Assembly: GCA_026982475.1 (NCBI GenBank)
Contig: JALSHB010000104.1
Coordinates: forward strand, 1-55,004
DNA: 55,004 bases
Direction of reading: 5' to 3'
From: Chromatiales bacterium
GTDB taxonomy: Bacteria > Pseudomonadota > Gammaproteobacteria > SZUA-152
The notes below the pieces were generated by a model. It ran no database searches, had not been told where the DNA came from, and saw nothing but the letters and a program-made list of their open reading frames with translations. Made by a program: the position numbers and the translations under genes. Below, in pieces: positions 9,640 to 18,866 of the stretch; within the stretch, counting starts at the first letter, position 1, and every line of letters starts with the position of its first letter.

Positions 9640-11522
9640 CGTTCACATGCCTCCACAAGCCGGCTCAGGCTGACGCCCTGTTGCAACCACGCCAGCCGCG
9701 CCCGGTTTTCCTCGCCCTGCAGATGCCGCGGCCGCAGCGGGGGCGGCCGCAACACCTTGCGCCATTGCAGTTCCTCGATGAGATGGATCTGCTCGAGGTC
9801 GATCTTGCCCAGATAGAGGCGTTCGATATCCCCGCCTTCGCCAAGATAGCGCAACAACCCGGCCAGGCCACGCAGGTAGACCGCGTCCTTGGTGAAGCCC
9901 CCGCCACGATGGACGCGCAGGGTGATGGCGAAGGCCTGGCGTTGGGCGAAGCCGTGGCGGCGGGTCAGTTCGCGGAAGGTGTCCGTGAAGCTCGCCGCCT
10001 GGGTCAGGCTGTGCACCGCCAGCACCCGCCCCGCCAGTTGCCGCAGGCGCTCGCGGTCCAGCTGACCGGTCAGGAACTCCGCCAGCACCGCCAGTCCCTC
10101 CTGCAGGGGCTCGTAGTTGGCCATGCCGGCGTGGAGCAGGCGCAGGGGCTGGTGCTGGCCGTTGTGGTAGGTGACGACGTGGGTGCCGATTTCATGCGCG
10201 AGGACGGCGTCCAGCCGCGCCGCCGCCACGCAGGCGTCGCGGGCCACCAGAAAATGCCCCCGCGACACCATGATGCCGGTCATGTCGTCGCGCAGTTCCA
10301 CCCGCGCCGGCAGGCCGGGCATGAGGCGGCGGTAGTGCGCCAGCTCTGCCTCGGCGCGCGCCGCGAAGGCCTGTGCGTCCAGCCGCTGCCCGGCCTCCTC
10401 GCCGGCCTCGGCGGGCGGGATCTGCGCCACCAGTTGCCGCGCCAGCTGCAGCAGCCAGGCCTCCACCTCGCCGTAGACCTGCTGGCTGCCGCGCAGAAAG
10501 CGCGGCGTGTTGCGGTCGGCGATCATGTTGATCTGTCGATCCAGTTCGTCGCGCTTGGCGGCATAGATGGCGGCCAGGGTGGGATCTTCGATGCGCTCCA
10601 CGGGGATCCGGTAGAGCTGGCGCTTGAGCAGGCCGGGGTCCACTGGCCGCGGGCGGTAATGCAGCTCCGGCGTCTGCTCGAAGCCCCGACGCCGGAATTC
10701 CGCCCAGGCGTCGCCGGCATTGACGGGGGTGACGTGGAGCAGCAGGTCGAAACGCTCGCTGACCTCCACCATCTGCCGGTCCGTGGCCTGCAGCGCCGAG
10801 GTCATGGCGCGGCGGCCCAGCATGTGGTGGTGGGCGGGGCGCTGGGAGGTGTAGGCATGGGCAAAGCTGTAGAAGACCTGCTTGAGGGCGTGGCCGAGGC
10901 CGCGCTGGAGTTCCTGCAGTTCGAAGGGAAACAGCTCGCCGGTGATCCTGTCACGGTAATGCGGGCTCACCTCGATGCCGATCAGCCATACCGCCGGGGC
11001 GCCGGCCGTCTCCAGCAGGGGCGCGAGCCCCGGCGGCGCCACCGTCTCGTGGTAGCTCACCTCGACTCGGGGCGCGACGCCGTCGACCGTCATCGACAGC
11101 AGGGCACTCTCCAGCGACTCCAGCAGCGGCGTGGGGGCGTGCCGGCGCGGCGCGACGATGCGGAAGCCCGGGGCGTCCCGCGCCTCCGTGGCGGCCCACA
11201 GTTCCAGCAACAGGGTGGCGCCGAAGGCCGTCACCTGGGTGGCGGTGACCGCCGCCACCAGGCGCCGCAGCCCCGCCTGTGCGGGCGGCTCGCCGGGGGC
11301 GAGGATGTAGGCCGCCTCGCCCAGCAGCAGCCGCCGGGTACCGGCGTCGGGGTGATCGGGGGGGCGGCGATAGACGCACAGAAACGGCAACTGGCGGTCG
11401 ATGTGGATGCGCCCCCAGCCCGGCAGGCGACGTCGCAGGTAGACGTTCTTCGTCAACGCCGCGCGCACCTCGTCGATGAAGGCGTCGTTGATCACGGCCT
11501 TGTTTCCCGTCTCCGTGTTCAC
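9636..11522 (-). CDS. DUF1704 / QEGLA-motif zincin-like protein
   Basis: A 628-residue protein with the DUF1704 signature, annotated in databases as flavohemoglobin-expression-modulating QEGLA motif protein. The putative metal site is AHEIGTHVVTYHNG (HExxTH), followed by QEGLAVLAEFLTG. The family resembles the eukaryotic MATCAP/KIAA0895 tubulin carboxypeptidases (family knowledge), so peptidase activity is plausible but unproven. The GTG at 11522 is preferred because it overlaps the upstream stop (GTGA); the frame is open further to 11615 but that runs inside the neighbouring gene. Its stop overlaps the ATP-grasp start, so the three genes are translationally coupled. Confidence 0.83.
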   Translation of the reverse strand: MNTETGNKAVINDAFIDEVRAALTKNVYLRRRLPGWGRIHIDRQLPFLCVYRRPPDHPDAGTRRLLLGEAAYILAPGEPPAQAGLRRLVAAVTATQVTAFGATLLLELWAATEARDAPGFRIVAPRRHAPTPLLESLESALLSMTVDGVAPRVEVSYHETVAPPGLAPLLETAGAPAVWLIGIEVSPHYRDRITGELFPFELQELQRGLGHALKQVFYSFAHAYTSQRPAHHHMLGRRAMTSALQATDRQMVEVSERFDLLLHVTPVNAGDAWAEFRRRGFEQTPELHYRPRPVDPGLLKRQLYRIPVERIEDPTLAAIYAAKRDELDRQINMIADRNTPRFLRGSQQVYGEVEAWLLQLARQLVAQIPPAEAGEEAGQRLDAQAFAARAEAELAHYRRLMPGLPARVELRDDMTGIMVSRGHFLVARDACVAAARLDAVLAHEIGTHVVTYHNGQHQPLRLLHAGMANYEPLQEGLAVLAEFLTGQLDRERLRQLAGRVLAVHSLTQAASFTDTFRELTRRHGFAQRQAFAITLRVHRGGGFTKDAVYLRGLAGLLRYLGEGGDIERLYLGKIDLEQIHLIEELQWRKVLRPPPLRPRHLQGEENRARLAWLQQGVSLSRLVEACER

Positions 11523-12343
11523 AGTCTGGCCATCTCCTCGCTGATGCCCGGCAGGGTGGATTTCAGGGCCTCGTAGAGGCACTCCAGGCAGTCCGGGTCC
11601 ACCGCGCCGGTCCATTCATCCATGAAGATCTTCTTGAATTCCAGCGACAGCACGCAGGCGGATTCCGGGTAGTGGGCATGCACCCAGCGGGCGAAGTGGC
11701 GGCCCTTGAACTTGACGTTCTCGCGCACGTCCAGGTGCCGTCCCTGGCAGTCGAAGCGGCGCAGGTCGGCGATGAAGCGGTCTACCACCGGCGCCCAGCG
11801 CTGCCGGTCCATGGAGCCGGTGCCGACGTTGACGTCCGGGTTGTGCGCCGGGTCCGCGGGCGGCGCATCCGGCCCGGCGCGGCGGTGGTTGTAGCTGTGG
11901 ATGTCGAAGATGATGAAGCGGCCATAGCGCATCTCCAGGGAGGTCAGCAGGTGTTCGAGTTCGGCGTAATAGGCGTCGTACTCCGCCAGGGAACGCTGGA
12001 TCACCGCCTCCGGCAACGACGCCTTCCATACCTTCAGCCCCCAGGCGTCCTCGGGGCCGAGGTAGACCGCCTCGTCGCGGGCGCGATTCAGGTCCACCTC
12101 GAAGCGCGAGCGGTGGGGCACCAGGCGCGTGGGGGCGACGGTGGCCAGGTAATCGGTGTACGGGTCTTCCTCGCGCAGGCGGGTGGCCTCGTCGATGGCG
12201 ATCAGGCGGGCGAGTTCATCGCGCAGATCGTGGCCGGCGTGCACGGCGGTGGCAAACAGGGGTTTTTCCCCTTCGTGCACCGTCCACAGGGTCTGTACGA
12301 AGGATTCTGCGCCTTCGCCGCGTTTTGCCGGCTGCATGGTCAT
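11519..12343 (-). CDS. N-formylglutamate amidohydrolase-like protein
   Basis: A 274-residue member of the N-formylglutamate deformylase (HutG-type) superfamily. Features are FATAVHAGHDLRDELARL near residue 30, VDLNRARDEAVYL near 84, the FDIHSYNHRR metal-site motif near 145, and a C-terminal SLEFKKIFMDEWTG. No histidine-degradation genes are present, so a hut role is unlikely. It is the first gene of the overlapping operon with DUF1704 and the ATP-grasp ligase, and probably hydrolyses an amide in the same unknown pathway (inference). It is divergent from the small acidic gene at 12484. Confidence 0.84.
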   Translation of the reverse strand: MTMQPAKRGEGAESFVQTLWTVHEGEKPLFATAVHAGHDLRDELARLIAIDEATRLREEDPYTDYLATVAPTRLVPHRSRFEVDLNRARDEAVYLGPEDAWGLKVWKASLPEAVIQRSLAEYDAYYAELEHLLTSLEMRYGRFIIFDIHSYNHRRAGPDAPPADPAHNPDVNVGTGSMDRQRWAPVVDRFIADLRRFDCQGRHLDVRENVKFKGRHFARWVHAHYPESACVLSLEFKKIFMDEWTGAVDPDCLECLYEALKSTLPGISEEMARL

Positions 12344-12483
12344 GCCATCCCGCTTCCGCTGCCCACCTTTGCCTGCGGCATGCAGACATCCCTTTTATGG
12401 TGTCCGCCGCCAGCAACATCAAGCGCTTCTGCTAGATTTAGGGGAGCAGGAAGAGAGCCACGCCAGCCACCGGGGAGACGACC

Positions 12484-12801
12484 ATGCCAACCGATATCGA
12501 ACCCATCATCGACAACTGGTACCAGCACCTGGACAAGGGGCAGCTTTTTCGCGTGGTGGCCATCGACAGCGAAGACGGCGTGGTGGAAGTCCAGCACTTC
12601 GACGGCGACCTGGAGGAGATCCCCCTCGACGCCTGGCGGCAGCTGGAGCTGGATCTCGCCGAACAGCCGGAGAACTGGAGCGGTCCCCTGGACGTGGCCG
12701 AAGAGGACGATCTCGGCGAGGGGATAACCGACACCACGCGCGACGACTGGAACGCCCCCCTGGCGGAGGTCAAGCCGCCGCCCGAGAAGGAGCAGCCCTG
12801 A
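12484..12801 (+). CDS. Small acidic conserved protein (DUF6763-like)
   Basis: A 105-residue, strongly acidic cytoplasmic protein. It begins IEPIIDNWYQHLDKGQLFRVVAIDSEDGVVEVQHFDGDLEEI, a compact beta-rich fold, and continues into a low-complexity acidic/proline tail. It resembles small gammaproteobacterial proteins I associate with DUF6763 (tentative). Function unknown. GGGGAG about 8 bp upstream supports the ATG. It is divergent from the amidohydrolase-DUF1704-ATP-grasp operon and convergent with the histidine-kinase operon. Confidence 0.7.
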   Translation: MPTDIEPIIDNWYQHLDKGQLFRVVAIDSEDGVVEVQHFDGDLEEIPLDAWRQLELDLAEQPENWSGPLDVAEEDDLGEGITDTTRDDWNAPLAEVKPPPEKEQP

Positions 12802-12816
12802 GCGACGGCGCACGCT

Positions 12817-12901
12817 GGTGAGGCTTGAGGCTGCGGGATGGAGGGAGCATTGTTGCGGCAGGGGTGGCCGGCCCGTCCCGCCTCAGGCCTGCGGCCTCAC
12901 C
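12817..12901. terminator. Possible bidirectional terminator hairpin
   Basis: Arms GGTGAGGC (12817-12824) and GCCTCACC (12894-12901), with an additional internal GCGGGA/TCCCGC match, lie between the convergent genes at 12801 and 12897. No T-run is present, so terminator function is only suggested by position. Confidence 0.35.
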
Positions 12902-15470
12902 CCTCGAGCAAGGCCGCAATCCGCCCCAGCAATACACGAGACGCGACCGGCTTCGTCAGGTAACCCTGAATGCCGATCTCTCGCGCGGCCGCCTCGTCCA
13001 CATCCTCGCTGTAGCCGGTACAGAGAATCACCGGCAGGTCCGGCGACAGCGCCAGCAGCTGGCGCGCCAGCTCCGCGCCGGTCAGGTTCGGCATGGTCTG
13101 ATCCGTGATCACCAGATCGAAGCGCCCGGACTGCTGCCGGAAGATCTCCAGCGCCTGCGCGCCATCCCCCGCCAGCACCACCTCATAACCGGCGACGCTG
13201 AGCAACTCACGGAGAAAGCCGGCCACCGACGGTTCGTCATCGACCACCAGGATGCGCGCCGGGCCGGCGGCCGGACCGGCTTGCGCGTGGGAAAAGACCT
13301 CCTCCGACCGCTCAGCCGCGGGCGCGGATGATGCCGGCAGCAGGATGCGAAATGTCGTTCCCTCGCCTTGCACGGACTCCACGAGGATATGGCCGGCCGC
13401 CTCATGCACGATGCCGTGCACCACGGACAGGCCCATGCCGGTGCCCTGGCCAATGTCCTTGGTGGTGAAAAAGGGGTCGAAGATACGGTCCAGCACTGCC
13501 TGATCGATGCCGCCGCCACTGTCCTTCACGGATAACTCGATATAGTTTCCCGGGGAGAGCATTTCCCGGCACGACTGGCATTCCAGGCAGCTGCCATGCC
13601 CATCGACAGCGACCGGCCGCACGGCGATGCGCAGGGTGCCCTTGTTGTGCATGGCGTCACGGGCGTTGATGCTGAGATTCATGACGATCTGCTGCAACTG
13701 CACGGGGTCGATGTTGGCGGCCAGGGCCTGGTCACCGGCGTCGACATCCAGCTCGATGCTCGCCGGCAGGGTAAAGCGCAACAGCTTGATGGTTTCGCTG
13801 ATGATCGGCCGCAGCTCGATGCGCTCGGCCTCGCCCTTGCGCACGCGGCTGAAAGACAGCATCTGCCCAACCACATCCCTGGCCCGCTCGCCGGCGCGGA
13901 TGACCTCGCGCAGATACTCATCCAGTTCGCTGTCCGCCAGATCGTCCGGCCGCTCCAGGGCCAGCCCGGCATAACCCAGAATAGACGACAACATGTTGTT
14001 GAAGTCATGTGCGATGCCGCCACTGAGCTGACCGACGGCCTCCATCTTCCTCGCCTGCAACAATTGATTCTGCAGGTGCTCATGCTCTTTGCGGGTGCGC
14101 AGCGTATCGATGCCAAAGGCAAGGTCATCGGACAGGTCGGTCAGCAGCGCGACCTCATGGCTGTCAAAATCCGTCGCCAGCGACGAGACGATCGTCAGAA
14201 TGCCCTTCACCTCCTGGGCGATGACCAGCGGCAACAGCAAGGCGGTGAATGCCGGCATGTCCTCTTTCACTTGCAGATTGCGCTGAATGCTCAGGCCCTT
14301 GCCCGCCAGCACCGAGGCAATAGCCTGCTGGCCAAGCTGTTGCTGGATCCGTTGCATGTTGTCGGCAACATCATCCGCGTGGTGCGCGCGCGAATGGGCA
14401 ACCCGACGCAGACCGCCGGCCTGACCCGGCTCGACATAATCCACCCAGGCGGCGCAATAGCCGGATATCTCCACGCTGATGCGGCAGACCTCGGCAACAA
14501 AGTCCTTTTCATCCGCCGCCCGCACCAGGGCCTGGTTGCAGGCGCTCAAAGCGCGCAGGGCGCGATTGCTGCGCAGCAGCGATTCTTCCGCAATGCGGCG
14601 GGTGGTGATGTCCGTCGCGGTACCCGCAAAGCGCACCACCTCACCGTTTTCGTCCAGCACCGGATAGGCGCGCGACTTGATCCAGCGCACATGGCCACTG
14701 GGACGGATAATGCGGAACTCCGGAAACTCCACCGTGTTCCCCGCCTCATTGCCGGCCTGCTGTATGCAGGCCTCGATCATCGGCAGATCATGGGCATGCA
14801 CGGCATCGCGCCAGGGACGCGGCAGCTCCGCTTCAGTGGACTCATCGGCCTGCCAGCCCCAGATTGCGTAAAATGCCGGGCTCACATAAAAGCTGTGTGT
14901 CCAGTCCGGCGACGCCAGCCAGAACACCTCATCGACGTTTTCCGCCAGCTCGCTGAAACGCTGCTCACTGATCCGCAGCGCCGCCTCGGCCTGGCGGCGC
15001 GCCTGGCGCTGCTCTGCCTCTTGAAGCTCACGCATGACCACCGGCATCAGGCGCTGGAGATTGTCCTTCATGACGCAATCGCGCGCGCCGGCGCGCATGA
15101 TGTCCACCGCGGTTTCTTCGCCAATGCGCCCGGAGACCATGATCACCGGCAGGTCGGGATCGGCCTGCTGCAAGGTCATCACGGCGGACAGACCATCAAA
15201 TCCCGGCAATTGATAATCGGTAATCGCCAGATCCCATTTTTCCTTCAGCACCGTCTGCAGAGAGGCCTCGTCATCGACCCGGCAATAAACGGGAGCAAAA
15301 CCCGCCTTGCGGAATTCCCGCAGCAGCAACTCGGTGTCGGGCTTGGAATCCTCGACGATCAACAAGCGGATAGCGCCGCCCGGGCGTGGCCCTGCGTCAG
15401 CCCGGCGCACGGAAGGAAAGGGACAGGTGGAGAAAGAAAACGAAGAGGGCGATGCGCCTTGGGTGGTCAT
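12897..15470 (-). CDS. Hybrid sensor histidine kinase (REC-PAS-GAF-HisKA-HATPase-REC)
   Basis: An 857-residue soluble kinase with no transmembrane segment. Order: N-terminal receiver (LLIVEDSKPDTELLL, phospho-Asp in DLAITDYQLPGFDG near 85), PAS (FSELAENVDEVFWLASP), GAF-like region with two cysteines (EVCRISVEISGYCAAWVDY), HisKA (QLSGGIAHDFNNMLSSILGYA), HATPase (DSGGGID, GTGMGLSVVHG), and a C-terminal receiver (ILVVDDEPSVAGFL, DLVITDQTMPNLTG). The ATPase domain carries an unusual CLECQSC cysteine cluster just before the N/G1 boxes; its partner kinase has an equivalent insert. The start overlaps the preceding kinase stop by 4 bp. It is the last gene of a four-gene signalling operon; the ligand is unknown. 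Confidence 0.9.
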   Translation of the reverse strand: MTTQGASPSSFSFSTCPFPSVRRADAGPRPGGAIRLLIVEDSKPDTELLLREFRKAGFAPVYCRVDDEASLQTVLKEKWDLAITDYQLPGFDGLSAVMTLQQADPDLPVIMVSGRIGEETAVDIMRAGARDCVMKDNLQRLMPVVMRELQEAEQRQARRQAEAALRISEQRFSELAENVDEVFWLASPDWTHSFYVSPAFYAIWGWQADESTEAELPRPWRDAVHAHDLPMIEACIQQAGNEAGNTVEFPEFRIIRPSGHVRWIKSRAYPVLDENGEVVRFAGTATDITTRRIAEESLLRSNRALRALSACNQALVRAADEKDFVAEVCRISVEISGYCAAWVDYVEPGQAGGLRRVAHSRAHHADDVADNMQRIQQQLGQQAIASVLAGKGLSIQRNLQVKEDMPAFTALLLPLVIAQEVKGILTIVSSLATDFDSHEVALLTDLSDDLAFGIDTLRTRKEHEHLQNQLLQARKMEAVGQLSGGIAHDFNNMLSSILGYAGLALERPDDLADSELDEYLREVIRAGERARDVVGQMLSFSRVRKGEAERIELRPIISETIKLLRFTLPASIELDVDAGDQALAANIDPVQLQQIVMNLSINARDAMHNKGTLRIAVRPVAVDGHGSCLECQSCREMLSPGNYIELSVKDSGGGIDQAVLDRIFDPFFTTKDIGQGTGMGLSVVHGIVHEAAGHILVESVQGEGTTFRILLPASSAPAAERSEEVFSHAQAGPAAGPARILVVDDEPSVAGFLRELLSVAGYEVVLAGDGAQALEIFRQQSGRFDLVITDQTMPNLTGAELARQLLALSPDLPVILCTGYSEDVDEAAAREIGIQGYLTKPVASRVLLGRIAALLEG

Positions 15471-16702
15471 GATCCGGTCCCGGTCGAGCCAGCCTCGGCA
15501 GCTTGCGCCGCCTGGGGGTCGACCGGGAACAGCAGGCGGAAACAGCTTCCCTTGCCGACCTCCGAATCAACCCGAACATGCCCGCCACAACCATGCACAA
15601 GACCATGCACGACCGACAGACCGAGTCCGGTTCCCTGGCCCGCATCCTTGCTGCTGAAAAAGGGATCGAACACGCGTTGCAGGGTATCGTCATCGATACC
15701 CCGTCCACTGTCGCAGATGGACAGTTCGACATAATCGTCACTCAGCCACTCGTGACACGAGGCACAGCTGGCGCGCACATCACGCACTTGCCGCAAGCGC
15801 AGGCGGATTTCTCCCGCCCCCTCCATCGCCTCGCGGGCATTGATGCAAAGACTCATCAGCATTTGATACAGCTGGTCCTGGCTCACCAGAACCAGCGGAA
15901 TATCCTTGTCAAAATCCGTTTTCAGCAAAATGCTGGCCGACATCACAGGTTGCAGCATGCGCACGATTTCATCGAGCATCACGCCCTGCAGGGGCGCCTT
16001 GCGAGAACCACTGCCACCATTGCTGAACGAGCGCAGACTGACCACCAGGTCGCGCGCCTCGCTGCCGGCCTGATGAATGTTATCCAGGAAGTCGTCCAGC
16101 TGGCCCTCGCCAACACCGGGAAACATCTCCTTTGCCAGCTCTGCATAACCAAGAATAGCGGCAAGATAATTGTTGAAATTATGCGCAATGCCACCGGTCA
16201 GGGTGCCTATCGCCTGCATCTTGTGCGCACGCTGAATCTGTTGCGCCATGCGCTCGCGCTCGGCCTGTTCGCGGCGCGCCTGCTCCACCTCGAGCTGCAA
16301 GCGAACCAGGCGGGCGCCGGCCTGCACCCGCGCCAGCAGGACACGTGGGGATACCGGCTTGGGGATATAGTCATCGGCGCCGGCGGCAAAGGCCTTGAGC
16401 AGCGATTCTTCGGCATCGTGGGCGGTCAGGACGATGAGATAGAGCAAGCGGCCGTTCTTCCGCTGGCGCAGCGCCTGGCACAGTTCGAGACCATCCATGC
16501 CTTCCATTATCCAGTCGGTCAAGACGATCTCGGGATGAAAGGAATCCATCTTTTCCAGCGCCTGCGCGGCGCTTTCGGCGCTTTCCACGCGATAATCGGC
16601 CGCCATCAAATGCAGGGCAATCTCCTGCAGGATGAAGGGATCGTCATCCACCACCAGAATACGCAGATTCTTTTTCGGGAGTTGTTCCGGTAACTCTGCC
16701 AT
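15467..16702 (-). CDS. Receiver-histidine kinase (REC-HisKA-HATPase)
   Basis: A 411-residue soluble kinase. The N-terminal receiver (LRILVVDDDPFILQEIALHL, phospho-Asp in EIVLTDWIMEGMDG) leads through a coiled linker to HisKA (IGTLTGGIAHNFNNYLAAILGYA) and an ATPase domain (ICDSGRGIDD, GTGLGLSVVHGLVHG). Just before the N box is a CASCHEW motif matching the CLECQSC insert of the next gene. HNFNN in place of the commoner HDFNN is a minor variant. The ATG at 16702 is preferred (GAGG upstream, homology start); an ATG at 16711 is possible. ATGA overlap with the downstream hybrid kinase indicates coupled expression. The N-terminal receiver suggests it is controlled by another kinase rather than by a ligand. 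Confidence 0.9.
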   Translation of the reverse strand: MAELPEQLPKKNLRILVVDDDPFILQEIALHLMAADYRVESAESAAQALEKMDSFHPEIVLTDWIMEGMDGLELCQALRQRKNGRLLYLIVLTAHDAEESLLKAFAAGADDYIPKPVSPRVLLARVQAGARLVRLQLEVEQARREQAERERMAQQIQRAHKMQAIGTLTGGIAHNFNNYLAAILGYAELAKEMFPGVGEGQLDDFLDNIHQAGSEARDLVVSLRSFSNGGSGSRKAPLQGVMLDEIVRMLQPVMSASILLKTDFDKDIPLVLVSQDQLYQMLMSLCINAREAMEGAGEIRLRLRQVRDVRASCASCHEWLSDDYVELSICDSGRGIDDDTLQRVFDPFFSSKDAGQGTGLGLSVVHGLVHGCGGHVRVDSEVGKGSCFRLLFPVDPQAAQAAEAGSTGTGS

Positions 16703-16745
16703 TGGCCTCATTCTTCCGCGGCCTTGCCAGGCCTGTTCACAGGTT

Positions 16746-16765
16746 CCTGAATCCGTAGATTCAAG
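16746..16765 (+). repeat. 20-bp near-palindrome, copy 1
   Basis: CCTGAATCCGTAGATTCAAG in the gap between the response-regulator and receiver-kinase genes. One of seven related intergenic copies (others at 23741, 27037, 40462, 40603, 49779, 52894). Confidence 0.65.
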
Positions 16766-16828
16766 AGCTTGCCGAAAGGGCATCCCGCCCTTTTCAGCAC
16801 TCGAAAAGCAGAGGCATCCACGCGCCTG

Positions 16829-17212
16829 TCAATGAACCCCTGGCATCTCCAGCGCCTCCGCCACCGCCGACTTCAGTGCTTGCAGACTAAACGGTTTCTG
16901 CAGGATATGTAATGCCCCGACCAGCTTGGCAACGGGCAGATAATCGAACGAACCGGTGATCCCGCCACCGCCCGAGATGGCCACGATGCGAATCGACGGA
17001 AACTCCTTCTTCAGCTCCAGAATCATGTCGATGCCGTTTTTTTCCGGCATCACCAGATCCGTTATCAGCAGATCCGGCTGGTGCTCACGGTATTTCTTGC
17101 AACCCTGCGCCCCGTTCTCCGCTTCAATGACCTCATGATGTTCCACCGCCAACATCTTCACCAGCATGCCCCGGACCTGGGCCTCATCATCCACCACCAG
17201 TATCTTCGCCAT
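16829..17212 (-). CDS. Single-domain response regulator
   Basis: A 127-residue stand-alone receiver, CheY-like. It has the acidic pair in KILVVDDEAQVRG, phospho-acceptor Asp in DLLITDLVMPEKNG near residue 53, the switch residue in IVAISGGGG and the conserved lysine in ILQKPFSLQAL. There is no output domain. The ATG at 17212 is 1 bp after the MCP stop, so translation is coupled; the longer frame to 17293 lies inside the MCP gene. It probably carries phosphate between the operon's kinases or to the flagellar motor; which of these is not decidable from sequence. Confidence 0.9.
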   Translation of the reverse strand: MAKILVVDDEAQVRGMLVKMLAVEHHEVIEAENGAQGCKKYREHQPDLLITDLVMPEKNGIDMILELKKEFPSIRIVAISGGGGITGSFDYLPVAKLVGALHILQKPFSLQALKSAVAEALEMPGVH

Positions 17213-17213
17213 C

Positions 17214-18419
17214 TCAAAACAACTCCACGTCGCTCTCATCCATGTTCTGCTGGTGGATAGGAGACCTTTCGAGCATCTCCGCCGACTCGTCAAAATTCAT
17301 CCGTAACCGGGCAAGCCGCTCCTGCAGCTGCCGCTCGATCTCCGTGCCCTCATCCGACAACAACCCCGACCGCAAGCCATCCACCGTATCGAGAAATTCA
17401 TGAAAGGCCTGCAGCCGCTTGCGCATGTGGTCGAGCAACTGCCGGGTCATGTCCTCGAATTGCAGTGAGCGCACGGCAATGGCCACATTCTGGCCGATTT
17501 CTTCGGACATGCCCGAGACCTCACGCAGCTGGTCCACCATGCCAGCATTGATATTCGTCACTTCCTGCATCAATTCCGCCACGCGATCCTTGGAACTCAA
17601 GGTCATTTCCATGTCACGCGAGGCCATGCGCGCGACAATGACACTGGCCTGATCCATGCTGTCACGCGTCTTGGCATATTCGGCGCGAATCTGGCCGCTG
17701 AATTCATTGCTGCGCAGGGACAGCGCACGCACCTCATCGGCCACCACCGCAAAACCCCGGCCCGCCTCGCCGGCGCGGGCGGCCTCGATGGCCGCATTCA
17801 AGGCCAACAGGTTGGTCTGCGAGCTGATGCCATCGATCTCGCCAAGCATTTTCTCCACGGTGCTGATCTGGTCCTTCATCTCGATGAACACATCGACCAT
17901 TTCGGCGCTACCATCACGCATGGCGACAATGCTTTCGACGAACATCTGCACCAGTTCCGCCGCTTCACTGGCGAGGGTGCTGATGCCGGAGCCATCACCG
18001 GTCGTCTCCGCCACACGCGCCACCAAGGCGTGCGTCAACGCCTCCTGGTCACGGGACTGCCTTTCCAGCCCGGCAAAGCTCTGCATCAAGCCGCTGATGG
18101 CATCCCCCTGCAGGCTCTGCACCTGCTGCAATTCCCGGTCCAGGTGAGCAAATTGCCGCTCCATCTCCTCGGCGGAGCGCTGCATGAGCTGCTGAAAGTC
18201 TTCTCGCAGGCGGGTGGAAACGTGCAATTCCTTGTCGGCCTGCGCCTCCCGCGCCGCCTGCCGCCGGCCCAGTTGACGCACGTGCGCCAGCCACACTCCG
18301 CTCAACCCCACCAGCAGCGCATACGCCACCATCTGCCCGGGCCAGAGCCAGAGCACCCCGGTGGCGGGCAAGAGGAGAAAACCCGGCCAGTAAGTGCGCA
18401 TCCATGAATCTTTTGTCAT
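17214..18419 (-). CDS. Methyl-accepting chemotaxis protein without periplasmic sensor
   Basis: A 401-residue chemoreceptor. One or two hydrophobic segments near the N terminus ([16 protein letters not shown] and [17 protein letters not shown]) anchor it with essentially no periplasmic domain between them, followed by a long coiled coil. The cytoplasmic hairpin tip is canonical: [36 protein letters not shown]. The C-terminal part carries [14 protein letters not shown], a motif seen in HAMP-less chemoreceptors, and no NWETF-like pentapeptide for CheR. It heads an operon with a CheY-like regulator and two kinases. It may sense a cytoplasmic or membrane-energy signal and might not act on motility at all (inference). 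Confidence 0.9.
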   Translation of the reverse strand: MTKDSWMRTYWPGFLLLPATGVLWLWPGQMVAYALLVGLSGVWLAHVRQLGRRQAAREAQADKELHVSTRLREDFQQLMQRSAEEMERQFAHLDRELQQVQSLQGDAISGLMQSFAGLERQSRDQEALTHALVARVAETTGDGSGISTLASEAAELVQMFVESIVAMRDGSAEMVDVFIEMKDQISTVEKMLGEIDGISSQTNLLALNAAIEAARAGEAGRGFAVVADEVRALSLRSNEFSGQIRAEYAKTRDSMDQASVIVARMASRDMEMTLSSKDRVAELMQEVTNINAGMVDQLREVSGMSEEIGQNVAIAVRSLQFEDMTRQLLDHMRKRLQAFHEFLDTVDGLRSGLLSDEGTEIERQLQERLARLRMNFDESAEMLERSPIHQQNMDESDVELF

Positions 18420-18594
18420 GCCCTAATATTCCCGCTAATTCTTCCAGAGAATACAGCGGCGGGCGGGCGGTGAACTTTAAGGCCGCTGACAATCGCTGGT
18501 CTTGCTGTACAAAAAGGAGAAATTTTCTGCAGGCGTCCCCTGCACAGGCAGAGAATAGCTGGTAAACGAGAAAGCGGCTGCTGGCCGCGGGTCG

Positions 18595-18744
18595 TCAGGG
18601 GGCGATCTGGTAGGCCACCACGATGGTGTCGGCCGATGCCCCTTCCCGGGCCTGGGCAAACATCGTCAGCGCAACACCCAGCGACACAACGATGAGCAGG
18701 GCGGTCATCAGATCCAGCTTGAAGGGCTTTTTTGGGTGATTCAC
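18595..18744 (-). CDS. Small membrane protein, 49 residues
   Basis: A short GTG-start reading frame supported by GGAG 7 bp upstream. The product begins with a basic stretch (NHPKKPFKLD), then one hydrophobic segment (LMTALLIVVSLGVALTMFA), then a short polar tail ending in VVAYQIAP. That topology suggests a single-pass or signal-anchored peptide. It lies in the 447-bp gap between the chemoreceptor (18419) and the glycerate kinase (18867), on their strand, and could be cotranscribed with either. I do not recognise a family. Apart from this frame I see nothing clear in the gap. Confidence 0.5.
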   Translation of the reverse strand: MNHPKKPFKLDLMTALLIVVSLGVALTMFAQAREGASADTIVVAYQIAP

Positions 18745-18866
18745 GGGACAGCTCCAGGGAGCGTCTCATCGCCCGTTCATGGCTGCTGCAGGTGTTGAAT
18801 TCAGCCCGGGGTAGGCGCTCTCAGCAGAACTATCGACCGCAAGGCCGCCAACTGTAGAGAAGTGGG

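Noticed and set aside
11519-12343. Calling the amidohydrolase hutG
   Set aside because: No other histidine-degradation genes are present and the operon context differs.
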